Below are positions 52,546 through 59,787 of a stretch of DNA of 64,000 nt, in pieces. Made by a program: the position numbers and the translations under genes. The notes beneath the pieces were generated by a model. The model was not told the DNA's origin. It searched no databases and saw only the letters and a list, made by a program, of their open reading frames with translations. Source of the DNA: DAONBD01 sp964525485 (GTDB taxonomy: Bacteria; Patescibacteriota; Gracilibacteria; UBA1369; LOWO2-01-FULL-3); the NCBI GenBank assembly GCA_964525485.1, contig CAZGHH010000001.1, positions 18,182 to 82,181 of the forward strand. Reading direction: 5' to 3'. How positions within the stretch are numbered: position 1 is the stretch's first letter; each line of letters opens with the position of its first letter.

Positions 52546-53730
52546 TCACTCCACCACAACCTTCTCCCTCCACTTAAAAGCATCATCACACAACTCCTGC
52601 ACACCTATATTCTCCTCAGCCTTCAAGACATCTTCGATTTTCGCCGACAATTCAGGTGATTTTGGGCTAAAAAGAGAACAAGTATCAGTACAAGGTAAAG
52701 CCGAAATATCATGCGTCCCTATTTTCTTCGATTCATTCACTATATCGACCTTGTTATTTCCAATAAGAGGTCTCAAAACAAGCATGTTGGTAGATTCGTC
52801 GACAGCAACTAAATTGTTCAGTGTCTGAGACGCAACCTGCGCAAAAGACTCGCCGGTCACCAGTGCCTTCGCCCCTATATATCTAGCCATCCTCTCCGCT
52901 ATCCGAAACATCAATCTTCTATAAATCAAAATTCTCAAACCCGCTGGCACTTTTAAATTCAAAGAAATTTTCTTCTGAATCTCACCAAATGGAATAATAA
53001 ACAGCTTCGTATCACTCTGAAATCGAGCCAAAATCTTCACCAAATCCTTCACATGTTCAGTTTCTTCTCTTTTTGTATAAGGCTGTCCTGAAAAATGAAT
53101 AAAATGAACTTTCGCTCCGCGTTTCATCATACGAAAAGCCGCAACGGGGGAGTCAAAGCCTTTTGAAATCAAAGCCAAAACATTTCCGCCGGTCCCTGCC
53201 GGAAGCCCGCCAAGCCCTTTGAATTTTTCATAACACACATAAGCCTTCTCACCAAAAATTTCTACATTTACAACTATATCCGCATCATCCATTTTCACTT
53301 TCAATCCAATATCGTTTTTCAACAAACACGCCCCGAACCTTTTCTCCGATTCGAGCCTTTCAAAAGGTAAATTCTCTTGAGATTTCTTCACCCTTACGCA
53401 AAAAGTCTTAAACCCACGCTTTGCAACTAACGAAGCCGGCCAAGTCTCTTTCAAAACCTCACAAATTTTATCGAAATCTAGCTCACATCTGTAATAAAAA
53501 CCAAAATTCTCAATTCCGGGAACATTCATCATCATTTCATAAATCTGATTCTCATCATAACCAGCGGGCATCTTCACGACAAACCTACTCAACACCAAAT
53601 CCACGCCCGATTTCACGCCAATCAATCGAAGTTTTCGGATCAAATCATTCCTCAAAGTTTTCTGGAAATGCTCTTTGTTCCCACCTTTCAATGCCAATTC
53701 ACCGTAATGCAGAATCAGATACTTATCCAT
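52546..53730 (-). CDS. thiI: tRNA 4-thiouridine synthetase
   Basis: ThiI adenylates and thiolates U8 of tRNAs and can supply sulfur for thiamine. The 394-residue protein begins MDKYLILHYGELALKGGNK, continues with a THUMP domain, and has the PP-loop domain (LALISKGFDSPVAAFRMMKRGAKVHFIHF), VTGESFAQVASQT and LPCTDTCSLFSP. The PP-loop reads SKGFDS where SGGxDS is usual. No rhodanese domain. Start ATG 53730 is chosen over TTG 53748, which lies within 2 bases of the tRNA 3' end. It lies directly downstream of tRNA-Leu(CAA) and may be cotranscribed with it. Confidence 0.92.
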   Translation of the reverse strand: MDKYLILHYGELALKGGNKEHFQKTLRNDLIRKLRLIGVKSGVDLVLSRFVVKMPAGYDENQIYEMMMNVPGIENFGFYYRCELDFDKICEVLKETWPASLVAKRGFKTFCVRVKKSQENLPFERLESEKRFGACLLKNDIGLKVKMDDADIVVNVEIFGEKAYVCYEKFKGLGGLPAGTGGNVLALISKGFDSPVAAFRMMKRGAKVHFIHFSGQPYTKREETEHVKDLVKILARFQSDTKLFIIPFGEIQKKISLNLKVPAGLRILIYRRLMFRIAERMARYIGAKALVTGESFAQVASQTLNNLVAVDESTNMLVLRPLIGNNKVDIVNESKKIGTHDISALPCTDTCSLFSPKSPELSAKIEDVLKAEENIGVQELCDDAFKWREKVVVE

Positions 53731-53749
53731 ATGCACGCTTAAAAACAAA

Positions 53750-53836
53750 TGGTGCCCAGAGAGAGAATTGAACTCTCACCTCCTTGCGAAGATGGGATTT
53801 TGAGTCCCACGCGTCTACCAATTCCGCCATCTGGGC
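53750..53836 (-). tRNA. tRNA-Leu (anticodon CAA)
   Basis: Class II cloverleaf on the minus strand: acceptor GCCCAGA/TCTGGGC (identical to tRNA-Leu UAG at 6833), anticodon stem TGGGA/TCCCA around CTCAAAA (anticodon CAA), long variable arm, T-loop TTCAATT, encoded CCA. thiI starts 20 bases downstream. Confidence 0.95.
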
Positions 53837-53858
53837 ATGCAAGAAAACTGCGAGTGGT

Positions 53859-53887
53859 AAATTAGCAAATAAGGCGAAAAGAATCAA
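53859..53887 (-). promoter_or_regulatory. promoter of tRNA-Leu(CAA)
   Basis: Minus strand TTGATT (53887-53882), 17-bp spacer, TAATTT (53864-53859). Confidence 0.6.
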
Positions 53888-53963
53888 ATTGAAAAAAGTC
53901 TCATTAATTGAAAATAAAAAACACAGATTCATTCATCCACTAGTCAAACGGCATTCCATAAGA

Positions 53964-53969
53964 TACAAT
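53964..53969 (+). promoter_or_regulatory. leaderless -10 element of obg
   Basis: TACAAT followed by 6 bases and ATG at 53976; weak -35. It supports the internal start over an in-frame ATG at 53784 inside the tRNA region. Confidence 0.5.
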
Positions 53970-53975
53970 GCGCGC

Positions 53976-55304
53976 ATGTTCTGCGATGAAACAATTATTA
54001 CGGTAAAAGCTGGAAAAGGTGGCGACGGTGCCATTGCATTCCGTCGTGAGAAATTTGTGGCCAAAGGTGGCCCTGAAGGAGGAGACGGAGGAAGAGGAGG
54101 AAGCATAATCTTAGTAGCAGATGAAAACATCAACACTCTCGCAGATATAAATTCAAAAAAACTATACAAAGCAAGTCACGGAGAAAATGGCAGCAAAAAA
54201 AATATGGCCGGGAAATATGGACAAGACCTTTATTTGAAAGTGCCGGTAGGAACAGTAGTTTGGGATGAAAATAAAGAAAAGATAATCGTAGATTTAAATA
54301 AGCACGGTCAAGAATTTACAATCGCAAAAGGCGGAAAAGGAGGCTTAGGTAACCAACATTTCGTATCTTCAATTCACCAAGCTCCGACATTCGCAGAAAG
54401 CGGTGAGCCAGGTGAAGAAAAAATAATTACACTTGAACTTAAACTCGTAGCCGATCTAGGCCTGGTCGGAATGCCATCGGTTGGAAAATCGACCCTAATC
54501 TCAGTCGTAAGTAATGCAAGACCCAAAATCGCTGCATACGAATTTACTACTTTGATTCCGAACCTAGGCGTAGTGAATATGACCAGATTCGGTGGAATGC
54601 ATTCAGATGCGTTTGTAGTGGCGGATATCCCTGGATTGATCGAGGGAGCTCACATGGGCCGCGGTCTAGGAGTTCAATTTCTCAAACATGTATCTCGTAC
54701 CTCAGTACTTCTTCACATGATCGACCCACTTCGAGAGGATCCGATTGGTAATTTCTTCAAAATTCAAAAAGAACTAGAACTTTTCGATAAAAAATTAGTC
54801 AAAAAACCGCTGATAATTTCGATAAACAAAATAGACTCAGTTTCAGAAAAAGATCTCGAAAAAATTGAAGATGAATTAAAAAAACGCCTCAAAAAGAAAA
54901 CACTCAAAGTATACAGAATCTCGGCAGTGACAGGAGAAGGGTTAAAAGAACTATTATTTGAAGCGCTTAAACAAATCAGAAGTTACAAATTAAAAGAATC
55001 AAAAAAAGCAACAAAACAAAAAGAAAGACTGAGTTTGGAAGTGCCGGTACTAAAACCACACGAAGAATTAGTGAAATTTAAAATCATAAAAGTCAAAAAA
55101 ACGAAGAAAAATAAGGTGTTCTTTGTATCTGGAAAACGTATAGACCAGCTATTAAATATGACTAATATTGACAATCTGGAAGGACTCGAGCGCGTCTATC
55201 ATTTCCTGAATAAAATGGGTATACTCAAGGCCGTAAAAAAACTCGGCGCAACACACGAGGATCAGATTGAAATAGCTGGAAAACGCATTCCTTACAGAGA
55301 GTAG
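53976..55304 (+). CDS. obg: ribosome-associated GTPase Obg/CgtA
   Basis: Obg takes part in late 50S assembly and stress control. The 442-residue protein starts with the glycine-rich Obg domain (MFCDETIITVKAGKGGDGAIAF, PEGGDGGRGG, GKGGLGNQHFV), then the G domain at about 160-330 (GMPSVGKSTLISVVSNARPKIA, DIPGLIEGAHMGRGLG, NKID) and a C-terminal OCT domain ending GATHEDQIEIAGKRIPYRE. pth follows after 35 bases. Confidence 0.95.
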   Translation: MFCDETIITVKAGKGGDGAIAFRREKFVAKGGPEGGDGGRGGSIILVADENINTLADINSKKLYKASHGENGSKKNMAGKYGQDLYLKVPVGTVVWDENKEKIIVDLNKHGQEFTIAKGGKGGLGNQHFVSSIHQAPTFAESGEPGEEKIITLELKLVADLGLVGMPSVGKSTLISVVSNARPKIAAYEFTTLIPNLGVVNMTRFGGMHSDAFVVADIPGLIEGAHMGRGLGVQFLKHVSRTSVLLHMIDPLREDPIGNFFKIQKELELFDKKLVKKPLIISINKIDSVSEKDLEKIEDELKKRLKKKTLKVYRISAVTGEGLKELLFEALKQIRSYKLKESKKATKQKERLSLEVPVLKPHEELVKFKIIKVKKTKKNKVFFVSGKRIDQLLNMTNIDNLEGLERVYHFLNKMGILKAVKKLGATHEDQIEIAGKRIPYRE

Positions 55305-55339
55305 TTGCCACCAAAATTTCTGTAAATTTCGCATACAAT

Positions 55340-55882
55340 ATGAAAATAATAGTAGGACTCGGAAATCCAGGCTCAAAATATCAGAACAACCGTCACAATA
55401 CGGGTTTTATGGCGCTCGATGCGTTACAAGAGAAACTCGAGACAACAGACTGGAAAGAAGAATCGAAATTCAAGGCAATGATTTCGGAGACAGTCACAAA
55501 AGGGGAGAAAACTCTTCTGGTGAAACCTCTGACTTTTATGAATCTTTCGGGAGAAGCCGTCACTAAAATCTTAAATTTCTACAAAGCCGATCTCCAAGAC
55601 TTGACCGTGATCTACGATGACCTCGACCTGCCAACCGGTACGATCCGCATTCGAGAAAAAGGCTCTGCCGGCACACACAACGGAATGAAATCAATTATTC
55701 AACTATTAGGGGCAGAAGAATTCAAAAGAATTCGCATAGGGATCGAATCTCGCGGAACACTCGCCTCAGAACAGCAAGACACCTCGAGCTTCGTCCTTTC
55801 AGACTTCGGTAACGAAGAAAAAGTTTTAATAGATAAAGCGATAGACGAAGTTGTAGACGAGATAATCGAAAAATCACCTTGA
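55340..55882 (+). CDS. pth: peptidyl-tRNA hydrolase
   Basis: Pth frees tRNA from peptidyl-tRNA dropped by ribosomes. The 180-residue protein has IIVGLGNPGSKYQNNRHNTGF with the active-site His, LVKPLTFMNLSGEAV, VIYDDLDLPTGTIRIREKGSAGTHNGMKSI and FKRIRIGIESRG. A TACAAT directly abuts the ATG, so its own promoter is unclear and it probably reads through from obg. Confidence 0.96.
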   Translation: MKIIVGLGNPGSKYQNNRHNTGFMALDALQEKLETTDWKEESKFKAMISETVTKGEKTLLVKPLTFMNLSGEAVTKILNFYKADLQDLTVIYDDLDLPTGTIRIREKGSAGTHNGMKSIIQLLGAEEFKRIRIGIESRGTLASEQQDTSSFVLSDFGNEEKVLIDKAIDEVVDEIIEKSP

Positions 55883-55907
55883 CCTTTGGAGGCCTTTTCC
55901 GTAAATT
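55879..55907 (+). promoter_or_regulatory. rplU promoter
   Basis: TTGACC (55879-55884) overlapping the pth stop codon, 17-bp spacer, TAAATT (55902-55907); leader of about 20 bases. Confidence 0.6.
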
Positions 55908-55934
55908 ACACTAGCAATTTTAATCTTATTTAAT

Positions 55935-56246
55935 ATGTTCGCAATAATCGAAACAGGAGGGAAACAGTACAAAGTAGCTAAAGGAGACAAACTTGAATTT
56001 GAAAAGATTGACGGCGCTGATGGCGCAGATGTCACATTTCAGGAAGTCCTTTTGGTATCTGATGGCAAAACTACAAAGATCGGAAAACCTTTAGTAGAAG
56101 GAGCAACAGTAAAAGGCAAAGTTCTCAATCAAACAAGAGCTGAAAAGATCATAGTTATCAAAAAAGAGTCAAAGAAGAGATATCAGAGAAAACAAGGTCA
56201 CAGACAAGACCTTACAGTAGTCGAAATAACCGAGATAAAGGCTTAA
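55935..56246 (+). CDS. rplU: 50S ribosomal protein L21
   Basis: L21 of the large subunit, 103 residues: MFAIIETGGKQYKVAKGDKL, a VLLVSDG loop and the C-terminal KKESKKRYQRKQGHRQDLTVVEI. rpmA (L27), which commonly follows, is not here; instead a convergent pseudouridine synthase gene comes next. Confidence 0.97.
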   Translation: MFAIIETGGKQYKVAKGDKLEFEKIDGADGADVTFQEVLLVSDGKTTKIGKPLVEGATVKGKVLNQTRAEKIIVIKKESKKRYQRKQGHRQDLTVVEITEIKA

Positions 56247-56301
56247 AAAGATTTTAGCCAACGAACTCTACAGGCGCACGCCTTAGTCGAGACAGATCCT
56301 A

Positions 56302-57267
56302 CTATTTTTTGAGACTATCCACTACAAATTTAATATCTTTCGGGAGTTTACTTTCGAAAGATATTTTTTTACCGGTCTTCGGATGAATGATTGTCAATTT
56401 TGCAGCATGCAGAAATTGCCTGCACAGACCAAACTTTTCCTGAAATTTCTTGTTAACTTTTGGATCACCGTAAACAATATCGCCAACTACAGGATGTCCG
56501 ATAGCGGTCATGTGTACGCGAATCTGATGAGTTCGCCCTGTTTTCAAATTCACATCCAAAAGAGAATAATATTCCATCAAATTCCCAGTTCCTGTCTTAA
56601 ATACTTTTGAAACTTCGTATTCGGTAATGGCATTTCGTCCACGATCCTGGATAGACATTTTCTTTCTGTCGCGCAAACTTCGCCCGATAGGGGAATCAAT
56701 CACAGCCTTATTAGGGACGACCTCCCCACGAACCAAAACAATATATTTTTTCTCAACTCTTCTTTCGCTGAATTGTTTCATGAGAGACTGCATCGCATCG
56801 TCAGTCTTCGCTACGATCAGCACTCCGGAAGTATCTTTATCGAGCCTGTGAACAATCCCCGGCCTTAATTCACCGGATATACCGGTCAAACTCTTTCCGC
56901 AGTGATGCAACAGAGCATTTACTATAGTGCCCTCTGTATGTCCGCCAGTCTCAGATGGATGTACAACCATCTTTGCAGGCTTATCTATTACAATTATTTC
57001 TGAATCCTCAAATAAAATTTTCAATTTAATATCTTGAGCCTTGGCCTCTATCATTTTCGCCTCAGGCACACTCACCTCGACAATAGACCCAGCTCTCAAA
57101 ACCAATCCCGCCTTATTTGCGACCACAGTTTCACCGGCATTAAAAACCTTCACATATCCCTCCTTAATCAGCTTTTGCAAAAAAGCCCTAGTCCTATCAG
57201 GCATCGAAACAAGCAAAAATTTATCCAATCTAAATTTATCAAAATCTTTTTTTACAACTATTTTCAT
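56302..57267 (-). CDS. RluD-type rRNA pseudouridine synthase
   Basis: A 321-residue enzyme that isomerises uridine in 23S rRNA. An N-terminal S4 domain (FRLDKFLLVSMPDRTRAFLQKLIKEGYVKV) precedes the catalytic domain with PAKMVVHPSETGG, the active-site Asp in VHRLDKDTSGVLIVAKTD, LKTGRTHQIRVHM and GDIVYGDPKV. Best match RluD/RluC subfamily; the exact target cannot be named. Its start overlaps the end of the TrmB-like gene by 29 bases, so it is translated from the same message. Confidence 0.92.
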   Translation of the reverse strand: MKIVVKKDFDKFRLDKFLLVSMPDRTRAFLQKLIKEGYVKVFNAGETVVANKAGLVLRAGSIVEVSVPEAKMIEAKAQDIKLKILFEDSEIIVIDKPAKMVVHPSETGGHTEGTIVNALLHHCGKSLTGISGELRPGIVHRLDKDTSGVLIVAKTDDAMQSLMKQFSERRVEKKYIVLVRGEVVPNKAVIDSPIGRSLRDRKKMSIQDRGRNAITEYEVSKVFKTGTGNLMEYYSLLDVNLKTGRTHQIRVHMTAIGHPVVGDIVYGDPKVNKKFQEKFGLCRQFLHAAKLTIIHPKTGKKISFESKLPKDIKFVVDSLKK

Positions 57268-58045
57268 ATTCTTTGTTATGAATCATCGCACCCTTCCACG
57301 CCAGATCAAAAATGCTTCTTTGGGTTTTTGCGAATTCCTCACTCTCTATTAATACCCCAAACTCAAAACCTTTTTCAAGCGATACAACAGCAACTTTGTT
57401 ATCATAAATATTAACGTCATTATCAAAAAGCTGATCATTATCCTTTACGTACATTACATCAGAATAAAATATATCGCCACAATAAGCCTCTTTTAAAAAA
57501 CACCTCGTTTCCTCAGTGTCTTTTACCAGTCCTTTTAATTGGATTTTATTAATAAAAATTCTTGAATGAATATAGTCTTGCAAACTTTCTTTCATATCCG
57601 AATTCAGCCATTTTTCAACAGATGCTATACACAAAATAGGGCCTTTCGAATTTAGACTGTCGTTACTTATAGTTTCAACTCCATCCCTGCCTTCAAAATA
57701 GTGAACTTTTGGCTGAACGATGCAATTTTTTTTCAACATTTCCATCTTTGGAATTATATCAATCACATAGTCGCGATGATGTTCCAGAAGCCGTTTTTTG
57801 CGGTCAACATAACAAACAAGATTTTTCAAATCATTAACTGTAAAATAAATAATTCCATTTTTTAAAAAAGAGCCTATTAAGCTCTTCTTTTGTAGACTCT
57901 TCAATATTGGATAAACTGTTGGCCTTTTTAAATCTGTTTTTTTGGCGATTATATTCGCCGGCTGAGGCCCTATTTCTACAAGCGTTAAGTAGATTTTGGC
58001 TTCATTGGGAGTCAGTCCGATTTGACAGAGAGTATTTTTTAGCAT
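57239..58045 (-). CDS. TrmB-family transcriptional regulator
   Basis: A 268-residue regulator. Residues about 1-75 are the TrmB winged helix (IGLTPNEAKIYLTLVEIGPQPANIIAKKTDLKRPTVYPILKSLQKK). The rest (from about 115) is an effector or oligomerisation domain of the short TrmB type, with VHYFEGRDGVETIS, KNGI and VAVVSLEKGFEFGVLIES. TrmB proteins of archaea control sugar genes; ligands in bacteria are mostly unknown. Start ATG 58045 (a TTG precedes it). The leader holds two short palindromes and a consensus promoter. It is cotranscribed with the rluD-like gene. Confidence 0.85.
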   Translation of the reverse strand: MLKNTLCQIGLTPNEAKIYLTLVEIGPQPANIIAKKTDLKRPTVYPILKSLQKKSLIGSFLKNGIIYFTVNDLKNLVCYVDRKKRLLEHHRDYVIDIIPKMEMLKKNCIVQPKVHYFEGRDGVETISNDSLNSKGPILCIASVEKWLNSDMKESLQDYIHSRIFINKIQLKGLVKDTEETRCFLKEAYCGDIFYSDVMYVKDNDQLFDNDVNIYDNKVAVVSLEKGFEFGVLIESEEFAKTQRSIFDLAWKGAMIHNKEYENSCKKRF

Positions 58046-58063
58046 CAAGAGCGTGTTAATCCC

Positions 58064-58108
58064 AGGAAATTCCTTTTGATGTATCTTTTTCCTAATTCCT
58101 GGAAGGAA
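58064..58108. promoter_or_regulatory. two AGGAA/TTCCT palindromes in the trmB-like leader
   Basis: AGGAA-A-TTCCT at 58064-58074 and TTCCT-GGA-AGGAA at 58096-58108. The second lies at the expected transcription start (about 58108), the first 30 bases into the leader. Good candidates for autoregulatory sites. Confidence 0.45.
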
Positions 58109-58114
58109 CCCGAG

Positions 58115-58142
58115 ATTATAGACGGATTCTTTTATTTGTCAA
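58115..58142 (-). promoter_or_regulatory. consensus promoter of the trmB-like gene
   Basis: Minus strand TTGACA (58142-58137), 16-bp spacer, TATAAT (58120-58115), matching both hexamer consensuses exactly. Confidence 0.8.
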
Positions 58143-58238
58143 GTATTTTATATGTTTAAGATGGCATTTGGTAGCGTTTTTCACTATATTTAACCTGTTT
58201 TAAAACCTTTAATTCAAAGAAAATTAAAAATAAATTTT

Positions 58239-59423
58239 ATGAAAACCGATAATAAAACTATTTTGGAACGCGGAGTTGCAGAGGTAATTATAAAAAGTGA
58301 GTTGGAGAAGAAATTAAATTCGGGGAAAAAATTAAGAGTAAAACTTGGAATTGACCCAACGGGATCAGATTTACACATTGGACACGGAGTAGTCTTGCGA
58401 AAACTTCGTCAGTTTCAAGACAGGGGGGACCAAGCTATCCTACTCATTGGTGATTACACGGCTCGCATTGGCGATCCCACCGGCAAATCTGAATCTAGGA
58501 AAATGCAGACCGAAGCTGAAGTAAAAAAAAACATGGAACATTACATCGAACAAGCATCCAAAATTCTCGATCTAAAAAAACTCGAGATCAGATACAACTC
58601 CGAATGGTTTAGCAAGATGAATATGGTTGATATTTTAGAGCTCACCGCGAAAAAAACTGTGAACCAAATGCTTCAAAGAGAAGATTTTAAAAACAGAATG
58701 AAGAACGCGCAGGAAATAGCTGTCACTGAATTTTTGTATCCGTTAATGCAAGGATACGATTCTGTGGCTTTGGAAGCGGATGTAGAGCTCGGCGGAACAG
58801 ATCAAACATTCAATATGCTGGTTGGTCGCGATTTACAAAAAGCATTCGATTGTAAAACAATTCAAGATGTAATTACATGTCCAATACTCGAAGGTCTTGA
58901 TGGAATAGAAAAAATGAGCAAATCACTCGGCAACTACATCGGATTTAATGAATCTCCAACCGAAATTTTCGGCAAAACAATGTCTATTCCAGACGGTTTG
59001 ATTATTAAATATTTCGAACTCGCGACAGACGTTTCGGACGATCAACTAAAACAGATAGAAAAAGATTTGAAAGCGGGTGAAAATCCACGAAACCTAAAAG
59101 TCAGATTAGCAAAAGAATTGGTCAAATTCTTCCATTCGGCAAAATCAGCCGACGAAGCCGAATCTGAATTTATTAATATGTTCCAAAAGAAAGAGCTTCC
59201 GGATTTGATCGAAGAGAGAAAATTAAAAGCTACCAAATGGAAACTCGTCGACCTCCTCGCGGAAACCGGCATGGTCGCAAGTAGAAGCGAAGCTAGACGT
59301 ATGATTGAACAAGGCGGAGTCAAAATAAATCAAGAAAAAATCACCTCAGTCGATTTGGAACTAGACATTTCAAAAGAGACTTTACTACAAGTAGGAAAAA
59401 GGAAATTTTTAAGAGTAAAATAA
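58239..59423 (+). CDS. tyrS: tyrosyl-tRNA synthetase
   Basis: TyrS charges tRNA-Tyr. The 394-residue class I enzyme has KLGIDPTGSDLHIGHGVVLRKL (HIGH), FLYPLMQGYDSVALEADVELGGTDQTFNMLVGR, EKMSKSLGNYIGF (KMSKS) and a C-terminal S4 domain (ETGMVASRSEARRMIEQGGVKINQEKI). It is the TyrRZ-like branch with the KMSKS rather than KFGKS form. Divergent from the TrmB-like gene. Confidence 0.96.
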   Translation: MKTDNKTILERGVAEVIIKSELEKKLNSGKKLRVKLGIDPTGSDLHIGHGVVLRKLRQFQDRGDQAILLIGDYTARIGDPTGKSESRKMQTEAEVKKNMEHYIEQASKILDLKKLEIRYNSEWFSKMNMVDILELTAKKTVNQMLQREDFKNRMKNAQEIAVTEFLYPLMQGYDSVALEADVELGGTDQTFNMLVGRDLQKAFDCKTIQDVITCPILEGLDGIEKMSKSLGNYIGFNESPTEIFGKTMSIPDGLIIKYFELATDVSDDQLKQIEKDLKAGENPRNLKVRLAKELVKFFHSAKSADEAESEFINMFQKKELPDLIEERKLKATKWKLVDLLAETGMVASRSEARRMIEQGGVKINQEKITSVDLELDISKETLLQVGKRKFLRVK

Positions 59424-59489
59424 AATCACCATTGCTTTTTTGAATCAGAGAAAATAAAATACGTCTCCAATATTTTTAATATTAAAAAA

Positions 59490-59729
59490 ATGGGGCATTG
59501 TTCATATTTAAACAACAGAGGCGCACAAGACATAACAATTAAAGTGCCTCATCCTGATAATATAATACACCAGGGTGAAATGATAGACGTATCAACAGGC
59601 CCTGGGGAGGGATTAGTAACAGTAAGAATAATGGGAGTGTGCGCACTTACAAGAAGAGCCATAGTTCAAGGTCACGGAGGGCCCTGCAACAAAGACGGAG
59701 AAAATTGCCCTGACAGAGGGAGGAGGTAA
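59490..59729 (+). CDS. small cysteine-containing protein of unknown function
   Basis: A 79-residue protein I do not recognise. It has five or so cysteine/histidine-bearing short motifs (GHCSY, VCALTRR, GHGGPCNKDGENCPDRG) around a predicted beta core (ITIKVPHPDNIIHQGEMIDV, LVTVRIMG). The spacing of Cys in the tail could bind a metal. No signal peptide. It stands between tyrS and recG. An AATATT-TTT-AATATT repeat precedes its ATG. Confidence 0.55.
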   Translation: MGHCSYLNNRGAQDITIKVPHPDNIIHQGEMIDVSTGPGEGLVTVRIMGVCALTRRAIVQGHGGPCNKDGENCPDRGRR

Positions 59730-59775
59730 TAGAGGGTAAAAATTCATATTAGTCGATTAATATCGATTAATATAG

Positions 59776-59781
59776 TAAAAT
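59776..59781 (+). promoter_or_regulatory. leaderless -10 element of recG
   Basis: TAAAAT followed by 6 bases and ATG 59788. Upstream there is a 10-bp direct repeat TCGATTAATA in tandem (around 59753-59772) instead of a clear -35 box. Confidence 0.5.
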
Positions 59782-59787
59782 CTGGAC

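Noticed and set aside
53784..53975. N-terminal extension of Obg from an ATG at 53784
   Set aside because: It runs across the antisense strand of tRNA-Leu(CAA), and the Obg domain starts at 53976 with its own -10 element.
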